Origin: Anisakis pegreffii
Lineage: Eukaryota > Nematoda > Chromadorea > Rhabditida > Anisakidae
Reading direction: 5' to 3'
NCBI GenBank assembly: GCA_035041965.1
Contig: JAPYMA010002209.1
Coordinates: 61,597-125,596, forward strand
Length of the DNA: 64,000 nucleotides
The notes below the pieces were generated by a model that made no database searches, was not told the DNA's origin, and worked only from the letters and a program-made list of their open reading frames with translations. Position numbers and translations under genes: made by a program. Position 1 is the stretch's first letter; every line of letters starts with the position of its first letter. Shown in pieces: positions 1 to 12,910 of this stretch.

Positions 1-2699
1 ATCAGATTGCATAGTCCAAAATCGCTTCTAGTTAAATTCTGGAAACAGATCGAAATTTGAAGACAACCATCTGACACCGCACGATTCTGTGAAATACATG
101 GAAACGAAGTGATCTGTTCAGAACAAGGAGAAAACGCAGAATAACACAATAGCGAAAAGGAATCATCATCAAATGCTCGCAATGTCAATCACTTTAGGTG
201 ATATGTTCAGTCGAAAAAGATGGATGCGATGAGGTGATATAGATGGATGAGAACAACGAATTTTGATGTGGTACCAATATGATTTAGGTTATTTATGCCT
301 CATCCAATTTCCTGAATACTTTTTCGCGAAACATGTAAATGAAATAAGAAACAAGAAAATCGCTTTGTAAATATTCCACTCTCTTATCAGCAAAAGCATT
401 CACTGCTTGTTGGGAAAAGAATTGTTATTTAGGGAATTTTGGCTGACGACTGGATTGGATTCCTTTTCACTGACGATCAGAATCAACAAAAGCTCATTCC
501 AGTTCCGAATTTTCAATGAAATTTTCATATTCTCTTCCAGAAATTGCTTCCCGCTTACAATCAGACCGAAAATCACAAGTTTCCATTTTAAAAAATCACT
601 ATGAGTATTCCACTTCAGGATCACTACGAGTAACAGATATAGCGATCTCAATGAGATCATCAACAACAAGAACAATAGTTAATAAAAAATAGCATGTATC
701 ACTCACGTTGCACCTTATCAACATTCTAATATATACTGTCAAAAATTCCATGCAACAGCGGCATATTTTTTTTGACAAGCGAATTGAAGAGTTAAATTAT
801 TGTCAGAATTAAATGTGAAAGCGTGTTCAAAAGATGTTAATGTCAACAACACAACAGAGCACTCTTTGGCATCATCAACGTTTGCTTTATTCAAATTCAA
901 TGCCCGGAACAATCCAGATTCTCATCATTGTGTCATACGAATAATCACAAACACCTTTATAAAACGCATCCTTTCTTGAATGCTTTCAGCACTTCATTTC
1001 AAACCAATTCGCATAATGCTACACCATGAATTCGACGCACTCAAAACGTCACTAAATCATCTAAAAAAATAGGCAATATTTGAAAAAAACTCAAAAACAT
1101 AGTGCATTCAGGAATGATATTACAGGTAACTAATTCCACAGCATCACTATGAAAACAGATGAAAGGAAAAACAACAAGAAAAAACTGCAGTGGGCAGAAT
1201 ATTTCCATTCGGAACCAATCAACATAAGTAGCTTTTCCGGTGCGCAAAAACAAACTGATCGTAACTCTCGAAACGTAGCATCAAATGATACGAGAAACTA
1301 CAGACCATCTAAGATTCACATCAAATAAAACACGTTATAAAGCGAGTTTGCGCACTTGACGACAGTAAAACACGTGATCAATGCGGAGAGTCAAACAAAG
1401 CTTTGAAAATTAAAGTCAAATTAAAGTTAACAGTAATTAAAGTTTTGGAAAACCATGAAGAAACGGCTGTATATGTTCAGAAATTAGTTTTTGCAATCCT
1501 ACAGGAACACTGAAACACCGTCATACGCGGATAATTTGTTGGCAAACGACAATAACGACAAATCATAATGACACATACAAAACCAATGACAACAGTAAAA
1601 ATGTAAACAACAGTAATTATATTACGGACAGCACAACAGGTAATATCAGAAAAAATGAGTCAATCGTAATCATCATAAGCCAATACGCTTGTGGACCAAT
1701 TTCCTCAGTTCTCAGCTTAATTAACACGACGGTAAAACCCGAAAAAATGTTCTTGACGAAAAAAGAACAACGTGTAAAATTGTCTTCATCAATCAAATAT
1801 ATAATAATCAATGCATAATGACAATGATGATTATTCAAACTCAAAAAGTTATATCCACGAATAAATGGAATGGAAACGCAATCAATCATTAGCAATGTTA
1901 TCATTATCCAATTAAGATAATGCTCTTGAAATGGTCATGTCATGAAAGAAACAACTAATCATATGATCCAACACATACAAACATGTAATAATTATCTATT
2001 CGATTATAATCAAACCTCTACAACTCTAGCGAATGTACGTAATTTCAACTATTTTAGCGTAACTGACAGCAATATTATATTATGAGCTAGGTTATGCCAT
2101 ACAATTAATATGATAAAACGTTTAAATTAGTCCGAATTGCGACAGAATTCAAGCGAACTGAATGGCGATATCGAAGTGATTAGTGAACCGATAGCTGATA
2201 GATAATAACTTCTCGTTTCAGTTCTTCAATAACCAGCACCACTCCAGTCATCATTCAATGCCACCTTGCTCTCATCCGTTTCTTTTACGGGCAATTTCGG
2301 AAGATCATATACATACAGCAATTTCCTTAACAGTTTCTTTTCAAACAACTCGAATAATTTACGACCACTTCAAAATTAACCATAAAATCCGCATAAATGA
2401 CTAGAAACTTCCTGAGGATTTCTGACTGAAAACAGAATATCACTTCAAAAAATATCTATATCACATTTTCCAAAATCTTCTCAAAAAATTTCGCAAGATG
2501 CACCAGAATCATTTTAAATTTTCAAACACTTCTCTCTTCCGCTACCAAAAAAATTTTCAACGAAATTTTTGGAAAAAAAAAAGTCAAAGTTGAAATGTCA
2601 TCATCAAACAATTCAATTAATGTGTGTGTGTTGAGTGGTTTCAGCACGAAGAGCGGAAGATAGATACGTACGAACTTTCGGGACAGATCAGATGCATAC
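1..2699. other. No gene recognised (intergenic)
   Basis: This stretch lies downstream of the minus-strand ethanolaminephosphotransferase gene. Open frames here are below 100 codons, have no protein-family resemblance that I can see, and do not join through plausible splice sites. The plus strand is A-rich (T-rich on the minus strand), the same skew seen over the introns of the minus-strand gene next door, so part of it may be its 3' UTR or an uncharacterised transcript. No RNA gene or mobile element is evident. Confidence 0.5.
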
Positions 2700-5600
2700 T
2701 CACTCGTGTCGATCGTGCTTCTGCAAGTAACGCAACGAGAACGCTTCGATCTTAAAATGATCACACAGCTGCCGGACCTGCAAACTTTAACATATCAAAC
2801 CATTCGAAAACTTTCTTTCCTGATTAATTTCCATCATAAAATTCAACTTTTCTCACTCAATACATCCTCGAAATAAGTATTTCCTAGAAATCATCTAATG
2901 AAAATCAACAATTAAAAATTTTAAAAAAATTATTATCATACTTCTGCAAACCAAATTCATTAGAAAATCTTCAGAACCGCCGAACTGTTATGAATACACA
3001 ACGGTTTTTCAGATTAAACAAAACATCTCTAATCTCAAAAATTAAGTAATAATTGATAAGATACGATGACGATAATAACTATCATCTTACCAAACAAATC
3101 CCATAATGTAGATGAGCCAGTGTTATCACAGCAGCCAGCACTTGCAACAATCTCGTCTCGACCGATACGTCCACATCACCAACTATCGCAATCAGCATCA
3201 CACCGCAATACAAACTCAGCAAGAAATTGAACGACGGTGCACGTGTATGCGTCATCTGAGCCACTATCAAACGACACTGAAATCGATTCGAGCTGACTTC
3301 AGTTTCGCGTGAATCAAATTTTTAACTAACTGCGTCCACATGCCCAATTAATGAAATGTTTCAGCATCACCTATGAACCGTTAAACTGCTGCACAACTCT
3401 CTTCTCAAAAAGAATTTTTTCTCATTCAGACGAAAAAACTCTTCTCAAAATTTCTCATTCAGAAAATTGCTCTCCCAATTATCTGGTTGTGAAAGAGTGA
3501 ATTTATTGAATGCTCGAATGCGATCCGAACAAAGCAATCTACCGCAATATTCGAGAAGGTCGTTCCCATGGTCCAATAGAAGACGCGTGATTCCAAACTG
3601 ATGACATCGTTCGGTGAATACTTCGCCCAAAAAATCGATGCCGCGAACAACACCAACGCCGGGAACATTGGCAGACAGGCTTCGTAAACATTCGGCTTGA
3701 ATTCAACGAAGGCCAATCAATACTTACGAATGATCATCACATTAAATCAAATTAATTTCAACTGAATCAGAATAAACTGCAAAATGTCCACAACTCTTTT
3801 CATCTCGTACAAAAAACTGATCTAATATTCATCCATTTCCATCAGATGCATTTTCAGCTGATCAATTAATGTATCTTACTGATGTATTTCCGTGCACACG
3901 AAATACGAAAACGACACAACGAATACAATTCATCAAAAATCACAGCATACTGAATTTATCAGTGATCACCTCGTCGAAAACATTTCGGTTCACATTCCGA
4001 ACATTTCAATCAAAAAGCGAAATTCTGCAACAGAAACCAAAATTCCAAAAAAATTTCGAAAGTTACCTGGAGACCAGTTTTGTCGACGAAATACGACACG
4101 TATATATTGTAGATGGAGACGATTAATGAGAATGCACAAACTACTGAAAACAAATCACTTTACAATTACATTCCTCAGCTTCATGAAAGCCTCACTCGTT
4201 GAAACCACCACTCACCGTAGAATCCAGCTTCGAAGCAATGCGCGAATGTCACAGAATCGAAAACGTAGAATTTAAACGACTGATATTCAACATAGTAAGT
4301 GAGTAAGTAGAATCCTGCCAGACCCTGAAAAATGATAAACACAATGAAAAGACACAATGAATTCGCTCCTCATTCAAGACCGTGAAAATGATGAATGAAA
4401 TTCATTTGACAAGAACTCATTTCATTCATGGCAAATTCAACAGCAAATTCGCTTTTCTTTTTATCATCTGGAATGATTTGAAAACTCATTAGTTACGAAA
4501 GTATTTCAAAGGAATGAAAACAAGCCAAACGTACAAATTGGCTAGCGTCATATCCCCATGACAAAAACAAAATACCAGTGTTGTACTTCTCCCAATGTGT
4601 CACAATGAAGACCACTTGAACACTGATCAAAATGTACAATAGCCGAACCAATGGAACACTGGAAACACAAAATGATTTTACTTCACCTCACATAGCGAAT
4701 AAAACGGAAATTCATTTGGAACTGACTGGAAGAACCTCATTCGGAATTCACTCATCTCCCATAAATTTCTTCCATATTCAGAATAAAAATGTGAAAATTT
4801 AAAAACACAATTCATTTGAAGAAGAGAAACCATTTTTGGACCTGAATTCACCCTGACCGAACACCGAGAATATTGTGATTGTGAACGGTACAGTTGACCA
4901 TGAATCAAGACCGTGATCAACTAAAATAAAATTCCGGTTAAAATCGATGAATAAATGAAAATATTCACGCCAAACACCATCATAAACATACAAATACAAT
5001 ACTTTTTCAATCAACCAATCAACGAAATCCCAAATCTATCCTTCAAAACACCCACAATTTGCAGTCAGAATAGTATCACTTGATTTTAATTCACATAGAG
5101 CAGTCAGCATGCATTCGTTGAATCAATTAGCGCCGAAAGGTTTCTGGATTACATTCGAGCCGAGGGGGGGAGGTTGAAATGCACAAGGAATAACTAACAA
5201 AGTTCCCCGGTAGGACCAGAAGATCCAGTTCGTCGTGCTTGTTTACCATCGGTTCCATCGAGGGTATGCGCCAAAAAGGTTAGTATCGATATGAATAGCC
5301 AAATCCAACCCGGTATTGCCACTTCAATACGTATTTAGTGAATTTCATCAGCTATTCTAATGACTTCAGCTTTTTTATATAACAATAGCAAAACAACCAT
5401 AATAGGATAGGTAATGGTAAGCATAGAAAATAACGCAAATAAATTAAAGAGTACCTGGTGAAGGGTAGTATGTGTTAACACTCAAATCATAGTCCAAATA
5501 TGAAATAGTAAAAAAACCCAGCATAACGAGAAGAAATCCAGCTAACGTCAACACATTCGGAGGTAGCCATAGTGGGTAGAACTTGAAAAATTTATAGAAC

Positions 5601-6474
5601 ATTCTCATAAAATCAACATGAAATAAATTGCAACTTCAAAATATTTTATCGCTAGATTTTCCTGCGATTCACGTGAAATTTACGCCATAGCATATAGAAT
5701 GATACTTGTGAAAATTTCAGCTTCAATATGAACACGTCTTAAGAAAAATAAACCAAAAAAAAGAACCGGTTCACCAATCAATCAAACAAATCTTCTTAAC
5801 TGATAACACCTTAAATCATCTCTCACGTCACTCAAACTTGATAATTTTTATGAACGATTTTTTTTTTGAGATTACGATCTCGCAATCTCGTAAAAGTCAG
5901 AAAGCTACTGATATGATTTAGATATTTTATATATGATAATTATAATTGATCAAGTGAAAACACTTCACACTATTATCATCGCTATTGGCATCACCATTAG
6001 TTTTATCACTGTTCACTATGAAAGAATCGAACTTTAGACAATTAATCTGCACTTACTTTCACTAGCCAATCCCAAAAAGGATGTGATATATAGTTCGATA
6101 GAGGGCTTGTGTCAATTGAGCTGTACTGAAATTATCATAAAATCAACTTGTTTATACGCCATGCTTCGGCAATACACAAACAAAGTTTATCTATCTTTTA
6201 ACTAACTATCCAAAAACAATCTGAACATTCTATACAATTTTCTAAAGGCGAAATTTTTAAGACAGTGACCAACTGAATGACGGAAACAACTCAATTAGAT
6301 GCGAATCGATCGTTCATTCGAAACATTTAGAATAAAACGAAGCATTTGAATATCGAAGCATAGAGAATATCGAAGCATTTGAATCGAGCATTATAAACGT
6401 CTACTAACTTTGTAGTTGTCAAATCCCTTCACTTGTCTTTCGCTCAAATATTTCACATCGAAGATTCCTTCCAT
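2700..6474 (-). CDS. Ethanolaminephosphotransferase (EPT1/SELENOI family), 11 exons
   Basis: This enzyme moves phosphoethanolamine from CDP-ethanolamine to diacylglycerol, the last step of the Kennedy pathway for phosphatidylethanolamine, in the ER/Golgi membrane. Exons (minus): 6474-6409, 6125-6057, 5581-5455, 5321-5199, 4920-4842, 4658-4535, 4324-4216, 4143-4067, 3695-3543, 3276-3091, 2777-2700. The phases all agree and give 396 aa, against 397 for human SELENOI. The ATG at 6474 opens the family N-terminus ([14 protein letters not shown]). The CDP-alcohol phosphotransferase signature is complete: DGTDGKQAR at residues 109-117, then G126 and ELFDHGLDSW, with catalytic Asp at about 109, 112, 130 and 134. 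[18 protein letters not shown] is another family hallmark. Several hydrophobic membrane segments follow, and the C-terminus reads TLAHLHYG then FSLR. Unlike the vertebrate protein it has no selenocysteine. The substrate (ethanolamine rather than choline) is inferred from closer likeness to EPT1 than to CEPT1. Confidence 0.93.
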
Positions 6475-7296
6475 AGTTTGAGGAGTTTTAACGTTGTTAA
6501 CTTCTCGTTGTTAATACTACTGAACAAATAATATGGCATTAAACAATCAACAACAAATTGAACACGAAAATGCTCCGAGAATCTCTCTGAAACTAGTGCA
6601 CAATCGCTGAATAATCTCATGCAAATGTCGAATACTACTGAACGAATGAAATAAATCAACTAATTTATCGAAAACACCAATATCAACGATACGAATATGA
6701 ACATCACTGATAACAAAGATAGCGATGTTTATGACACGAAAGCAAATCTCGTAGCGAAGCCCTATCATTGCTACGCCAACATAAACGCAAATAAAACCCT
6801 ATCAGTAACATCACGCGGGAATCCCTTATCATCTTGCCTTATCAGAAAATTTCTTATGAATTAACCACCACTGCAAATTAAACGGTGTTGGCATAGTTTA
6901 CAAAAACAGGTCAGAGAGTCAGTGCAACACACAAACGTCGATTCAACGAAGAGAATAAACGAGCGATTCAGTTAACCGCCACTGAAATTGCTCTGAATTC
7001 TGAAGACGTCTATCAGTGAACATATTTAATTCCAGTATTCTGCTTGAACATTTCAAAGCATTCGAGAAGGGCGGAAAAAGTAAGGATAGCAGTTGGAATG
7101 TTAAATTATGATATGATCGCAATTTCGACATGGCGATGTGAAGAACACATTTGATCTCCGTGGCGTGATCAGTGATACAGTTCAACAGGAATATCACGTG
7201 TTCCATTTTCAAACTACCCATATCCTCAAGTTTGCCAACCAGTCAAGGTGTCCGCCGGGATTATCTATAAAAGTCTTGAGGAGCCAGATGTCGCCA
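6475..7296. other. Intergenic between EPT gene start and tRNA
   Basis: This holds the presumed promoter of the minus-strand EPT gene. I see no coding exon. Open frames are short and carry no recognisable protein. Confidence 0.45.
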
Positions 7297-7368
7297 GGGG
7301 ATATAGCTCAGGGGTAGAGCGCTCCCTTAGCATGGGAGAGGGCTGGGGTTCAATTCCCCATATCTCCA
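7297..7368 (+). tRNA. tRNA-Ala (anticodon AGC)
   Basis: The cloverleaf folds completely. The acceptor stem GGGGATA pairs with TATCTCC (one G-T wobble) and A at 7368 is the discriminator base. The anticodon stem CTCCC/GGGAG encloses loop TTAGCAT, with AGC at 7329-7331, which reads alanine GCU (and GCC as inosine). The T arm is TGGGG-TTCAATT-CCCCA. The internal A box (TAGCTCAGGGG) and B box (GGTTCAATTCC) are present and there is no intron. CCA is not encoded, as expected in the nucleus. It sits on the plus strand between two minus-strand protein genes. Confidence 0.95.
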
Positions 7369-7374
7369 GCGAAC

Positions 7375-7381
7375 TTTTTTT
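7375..7381 (+). terminator. RNA polymerase III terminator of tRNA-Ala
   Basis: A run of seven T starts six bases after the tRNA discriminator base, the usual Pol III stop signal. Confidence 0.85.
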
Positions 7382-8136
7382 CGCTTCATTAAAGCTTTTA
7401 CTGATTCTTCTTTTGCGGTTGTATAATATTAACAATCAAAATATAAAACTGTGACCTCCTTAATATTATAATAACTAACCTTTAACATTGAATGCACAAA
7501 GAACACAATATTCAGAATGAAATTTATTGGCAAGTTGTTTATATGATTGCACAACGAAAGTTAAATTACAGAAGTGAATTATTATAAATGAGAAAATGAA
7601 GTAATTTGAAAAGTTTTTGAGGTGATTAATGTGATGAGTCTCGTAAAGAATGAGATAGAAGAGCAAATGTAAAGTAATGATAACAATTATGAATAACAAC
7701 AATGAATTATGTGAATGTGATAGAAGACATTCGAGTTCAAATTCATCAAATGTAAATGCATGTCGAATTAAATGATACATTTGAAAACTATAATCCAATC
7801 ACTAGGCAAATGCAACTAGTACTCAGTGCTGAATCGAACCCAAAATGCTTTATTTCTAAACATTCCTGTGTCGTTTCCCTCTCACAATCCTCACGGCTTT
7901 TATTCGCCAACCGCCAAACATTGATGAAATTAATCCGATAATTACCACAATTATGCATTTTGTTCAAATGACGATCAATTCAATTTCATATAATCGTAGG
8001 AGTGTACAAATATACAAAAACTCAAACAACGAATACCTTACACGATGGGAAGATTTAAAAATGATTATTATGAGGTGCAAAAGAGTTTATAGATTTGTTC
8101 AGAACAGAATATTGCAGATCCAACCTATTAACAAAT
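7382..8136. other. Intergenic, 3' side of CDT1
   Basis: The plus strand is A/T-rich with no family-like coding frame. It includes the presumed 3' UTR of the minus-strand CDT1 gene. A TTTATT (AATAAA on the minus strand) near 7850 is a possible but distant poly(A) signal. Confidence 0.4.
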
Positions 8137-11100
8137 TCATTTCAAATCATTAATTTGTTTGGTTATAATCGCTTTAACTGCATCAAAATCATTACGTTGC
8201 ATATGTAAGTAACGCAAACCACGAACGCATTTCAACTGAAAATAATCTGCGGCCACTTCACACAACAATTCAATCTGAGCTTCCATTTCAGCTGAAAAAT
8301 GATTTACTCGTGCTGATGGAAAAACTAAAAGTTTCAAACAGTTAAAAAACATCAATGAAACCAACCAAATTAAGGGATAACAACCGATAATAATGAAAAA
8401 TAACAATGAAAATCAGTAACGACAAAATGTTGTACACAAGTTACCCTCTTTGATATCACCACCATCCATCATAAATAAATAACTCTCCAAAGTTAAATCA
8501 AAATATTCAGGAACTGTTCAAAATTAAAAAAAAAAAGCGAACGTCTTGCACAATTGTTAGCACTAAAGAGAAGTTTCGAGACCATCTCTGACATTTCCAT
8601 TGTAGACGCCTTCTTGAATGCATAATAACTGAAAAAAATTGAAATTATTTCCTACAAAAAACACTTAAGAAGTCAGCGCTGAAACCAACTTTTATCTCAG
8701 CAAAACCTCTCACGTTTTAAATTCTCCCAAAACACCCCTATAATGATAATGCTAAAGTGAATAAGTCCCATAAAGTGACTAAAACTGTGCCTGCATATAT
8801 TCCGAAGTGTCGAACGTGTCAGCCTCTCCAGCCGATCCTTCCGTATCTCTTTTTCCGGATCGAGCATCATTTGGGCGCACTTCTTGGCTTGCTCTTTTGC
8901 TCGAATCTGAAAAAATTCAAATGTCACATGAAACTGCTAAGAACATTCAACACTTCTCTTACTAGTATTCAATTTAGGATAAAGTATAACTAGTTCTCAA
9001 TATACTGATTGATGTAGACAAAATTTATACTGATATCATAAAATCCACAATGAACATTCTAAACATCTGCCCTCCTCCTCCTCCATTCAACCTCATTTAT
9101 CAAGTAAAAATGACAAACCCTTTCCAGTAGACTCATTTTTTTCGGCTTCTGTTCAGTGGAAACATTCTGCGAGGACGATGACGGTATTTCAAGCTTTGCT
9201 CCAGCCACTAAAGCTGCACGCTTCTCGGGACTACGCAATTCATCAATCATTTCCTTAACTTTGAGTGTAAAACATATGAAAATTTTACGATATCAATCAT
9301 ATTCCCAACAAAATATATTGATGTGATATTAACAACAATTGCAAAACTAACAAAACTGGTAAAGATAATGATAGTAACAATAACAATACCAACAGCAGCA
9401 ATACTAAACTATAAGGAACCTGTATTCTCTTCGGTAAACTACCGCTACTATCTTCTACAGTTCGCATATAATCACGCATTGTTTTCAGTTCAGCTTCGTC
9501 ACCTTTCGGTGGCTCAGGCAATTCTGCCTCAGGTATATCGTCCACTTCATCTAGCTTAAAATCCGGATGGTATCTTCGTAAACTATCCATTTCTTCGTCT
9601 TTTAACTTCACTGAAATCACAACAACAACAACAGTTTTCAGGACGTTCCAATTCAATGAACACACATCTTCCTACCGTTCAGTTTTAAGCTTCTCACCTC
9701 CAATTTTATCCAGAAATGAGTTATGATGCGTTCTGACCAGCTGCTGTAGGTGATATTTGAAGATATAGCTACGAACAGTTGTTCGCCAAACCTCCATTTT
9801 TGGCTTTTTATCCACGGCATCAGACGTGGTGCTGCTGAATAAAAGAAAATCTTTTAATTTCAATTACAATTCGATTCAAAACGTTGGAGTTTACCATCGC
9901 AAACTCTTTGTGAAATTATTATTTCGTTAGCTTCCTTGATGCATTCACCCTCTTCATCGTCTCGCATCTCGCATGTTTTCATTTGAAACTTCCACTGATA
10001 TCTGTCTTCCTTAATAAAAAAAGCTAAACTATATAGAAAACCTTGGTTGCACAATTTTTGTTGGTGTTCTCTTGAGTGGTGATAATCCCCAACGTATGCC
10101 ACGCGGCGATTTGAACGGTGATAATGGAAAGCGAGGCTGCTCTGACTGCGCAATACTTGCTTCAGCAGCCTTCAGTTGCTCATCTTCTCTCATGTATCCA
10201 ATTATATCTGTAAATTAAATGGATAAAATACGGATATTGACTGTGATTTTAATTCAACTAATCAATTAAATGGGAACAATGAAACTACGCAAAAGGAAAA
10301 AGTACAACAGCAATTTATCCATCTCTACGTACCATCTTTAAAATTCGGCTCGATCACATAATCATAGCGTGTGTCGTGTCCACGAGTACCGCCAATCGGC
10401 GCCCAATGCTCTTCGAGACGAACATGGAACGCTTTTGGATAAACGCTCATGATTTGTGCGAAATGATGTCGCGTGAAGTCACTAAAAATTCCTGACCAAT
10501 CAGTTCTGTTTTATCAAGAAGACATTACGCAAACATTCATTATGCGTCACAAGTTATCGCGAAAATTTTTTTATATTTCAAAACAAAAACAAATAATTTG
10601 AGTTCTAAACGAATGAAACAGACAAACATACAACTAAAAATTTGAATGTTAACAAATGAATAAAACAGAATATACCATTTAATGTTCTTTTGAACATTTC
10701 GTGAAACTTCATCGAACGTTATTCGTCTATCCTGCCGATACAAAATCGAAACCACCTGCAATAATTATTCCAATCAAAATCAACCAAAGCGTCATCATCA
10801 TTGTTATTTCCAACTGACTGCAACAGTACATACCAACCCACATTCTAGGCAAAATCTCTCGACCAAAATAAAAATTTCAAACACTTACTCTCTCCATATG
10901 ACCGAACAATTTATAGAGACGTTCATATTTGACTGGTAGCGGCAACGTGGCACAGTTCTTCACCTCTGATACCAGCAAGGCGGCACGACCATGCTTCAGT
11001 GGACTTCTGAATTTAAACATCAACAATGTGTTGTTCTCGCAAAATGTGCCCTGCCAGAAGACCAAAATGAAAACAATTTTGCTTAATTTTCACCACCTCT

Positions 11101-12910
11101 TTAGTATCATACAACACAATTAGTTTCAGAATGATTACGTGAAACTTATAAATTGAAATGAACGAAGATAAAAATAAAACGCCATATCAAGATACCTCAA
11201 TGCCTCTTCAGAATCATCATCGTTATCGTACACATCTTTCACTGGTGTACGCAACAATTTATTGGGTGTTCCGAACTTCGATGGTGTTTTCGGCTTTTGA
11301 AGTGGCAAGACGAAATCTGGCACCACAACTGTCTTTGACGATGACGTTCCAATAGCAGATGTTGACGGTTTTTGACTTGGTGCAATTTTTATTGGCGATT
11401 TATAGGCAACTTTGGAAGCGTTCAACTAAAATTTTGAAAAATACCTTCCTTCCCAATTATTTCGACAAGAAAGTTTCACTCGCATAACTTGAAGAAATTA
11501 TCAACTCAAGAAGCATCTCAAAGAACAGTTCTTACTCTTTCAGCTGACAATTTCTGCTTCACGCTCTGCAAGGCATCCTTCGAAGCAACCAATTTTTTCA
11601 GACGATCGCGTACCTCCTCACTTGATTTTCCTTGAAGACCTCCCTTGAGCGCCTCACGAAATTTGGCTAAAAATTGCATCCTGTTCAACCTTACTTCGCG
11701 AAAACGAAACCGAAATCATGCTTATTGTAAATGACACTATCACACGCTATCTATCTTGAGCAAAATGAAATCCCAAGCAGAAAGGAATGAAGACGAAGAG
11801 AAAAGTAACATACAATTATTCTTGACGATACCGGCCAGCTCCTTCGCTTTAACCGCTACATCATCACCTTGGAACAATTTCGCTGATGATAATTGTTGTT
11901 GACTGTTAGTTGCTTCACCTTCCTTGCCATCCTCAATGTTACCTACCTCTTCAGGGCTATCAAAAACCAGCAAACGGCTAGCCCTATTCCGAGGTGTTGC
12001 TGTCGCATGGACTGTTGACGACGGTTCAACGATGGTTTTTCTAACACGAGGTGATATCGTTGGTAAACATTTTGCGGTGACGACTGATTGAGGCGTTGCA
12101 GACGAATCCTGTTCTGTGGATTTCTAAAACCGAAATTCATTCCAGTCAAATCTTCGACTAGATCTGATGAAGATTTTCAATATTGCTAATAGAAAAACAA
12201 GGCACTGATAAGACTGTGCAAAGATTTTGTTTTCCATCGGAAATATTCAAAATATTCATTCAATTTCATGTTTTCCGAATGGCACTCTCTTCGCATTCTG
12301 TAAATTCTTACTGGAATAAAGAACAAAACGGCAACTATTAGATACTCCGAAAACCGACAAATTTTGCAAAAAAAATTGGAGCAATAGTAGGATTACAATT
12401 GTAACAGTGATTAACCTCAGCGCAAATGCTTTTTTCAAGATCATCCTCTGTTTTATGGTCCGACAGAATCGTCGTTACTTCATCAAATTTCTCACTCTTT
12501 ATCGCCTGTTCCGGAACAATAGACGAAAAAACAGACTCCTAAAACTCAAAGCATTGATAAATTTACTGGGAAACTGCCTATAACCACATTATAGCAGTTA
12601 ATTTAGTGCATTCTGCGGCTATGAAAACAACATTCAGTTGTAATGGAATGAAAATAAAGACTGAAAAAATCTCACAAACAGACGAAAAAAATTTTAGTAC
12701 TGCTGCATAAAAACGAACCACCTGTTCGGTTGTTGGTGCTTCGAGTTTCAGTCTCTTTACGCTGGTTGTTGAGCCTCGTTGAACGGTGGAAAAGTACTGC
12801 GTAACTTTGCTCTGCGTGACATCTGAATTCCCGTTGCCGTCGAAAGGTTTTAAAGTTGCATTCGTTACACGTCTCCTCGTACCAGATCTTTTCACTCTTG
12901 ATGTGGACAT
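8137..12910 (-). CDS. cdt-1: DNA replication licensing factor CDT1, 15 exons
   Basis: CDT1 loads the MCM2-7 helicase with ORC and CDC6 in G1 and is destroyed in S phase. Exons (minus): 12910-12722, 12538-12416, 12123-11814, 11666-11536, 11425-11196, 11006-10889, 10755-10676, 10481-10333, 10207-10042, 9834-9698, 9610-9420, 9253-9119, 8906-8791, 8628-8543, 8324-8137; about 782 aa. The N-terminus carries a PIP box, QSKVTQYF (residues 33-40), and a cyclin-binding KRLKL (52-56). The middle winged-helix/geminin-binding region includes LPVKYERLYKLF, VVSILYRQDRRITFDEV, IMSVYPKAFHVRLEEHW and RYDYVIEPNF. YHPDFKLDEVDDIPEAELP follows, matching human [20 protein letters not shown]. The C-terminal MCM-binding winged helix starts at IRAKEQAKKCAQMM (about residue 654). 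The acidic/Ser-rich linker (exons 2-5) makes it longer than human CDT1 (546 aa). The exon 13/14 junction needs a GC donor and is the weakest point of the model. Confidence 0.9.

Noticed and set aside
2688..2702. TGA of the EPT gene as a selenocysteine codon, as in vertebrate SELENOI
   Set aside because: The TGA lies ten codons after FSLR, not six as in the human protein, and only three sense codons follow before another TGA. There is no sign of a SECIS element.
9895..9994. Extra CDT1 exon (frame starting WKFQMKTCEMRDDEEGE)
   Set aside because: It is protein-like with possible splice sites, but its entry and exit phases (0 and 1) do not fit the neighbouring exons (2 and 2). It could only belong to an unknown isoform.
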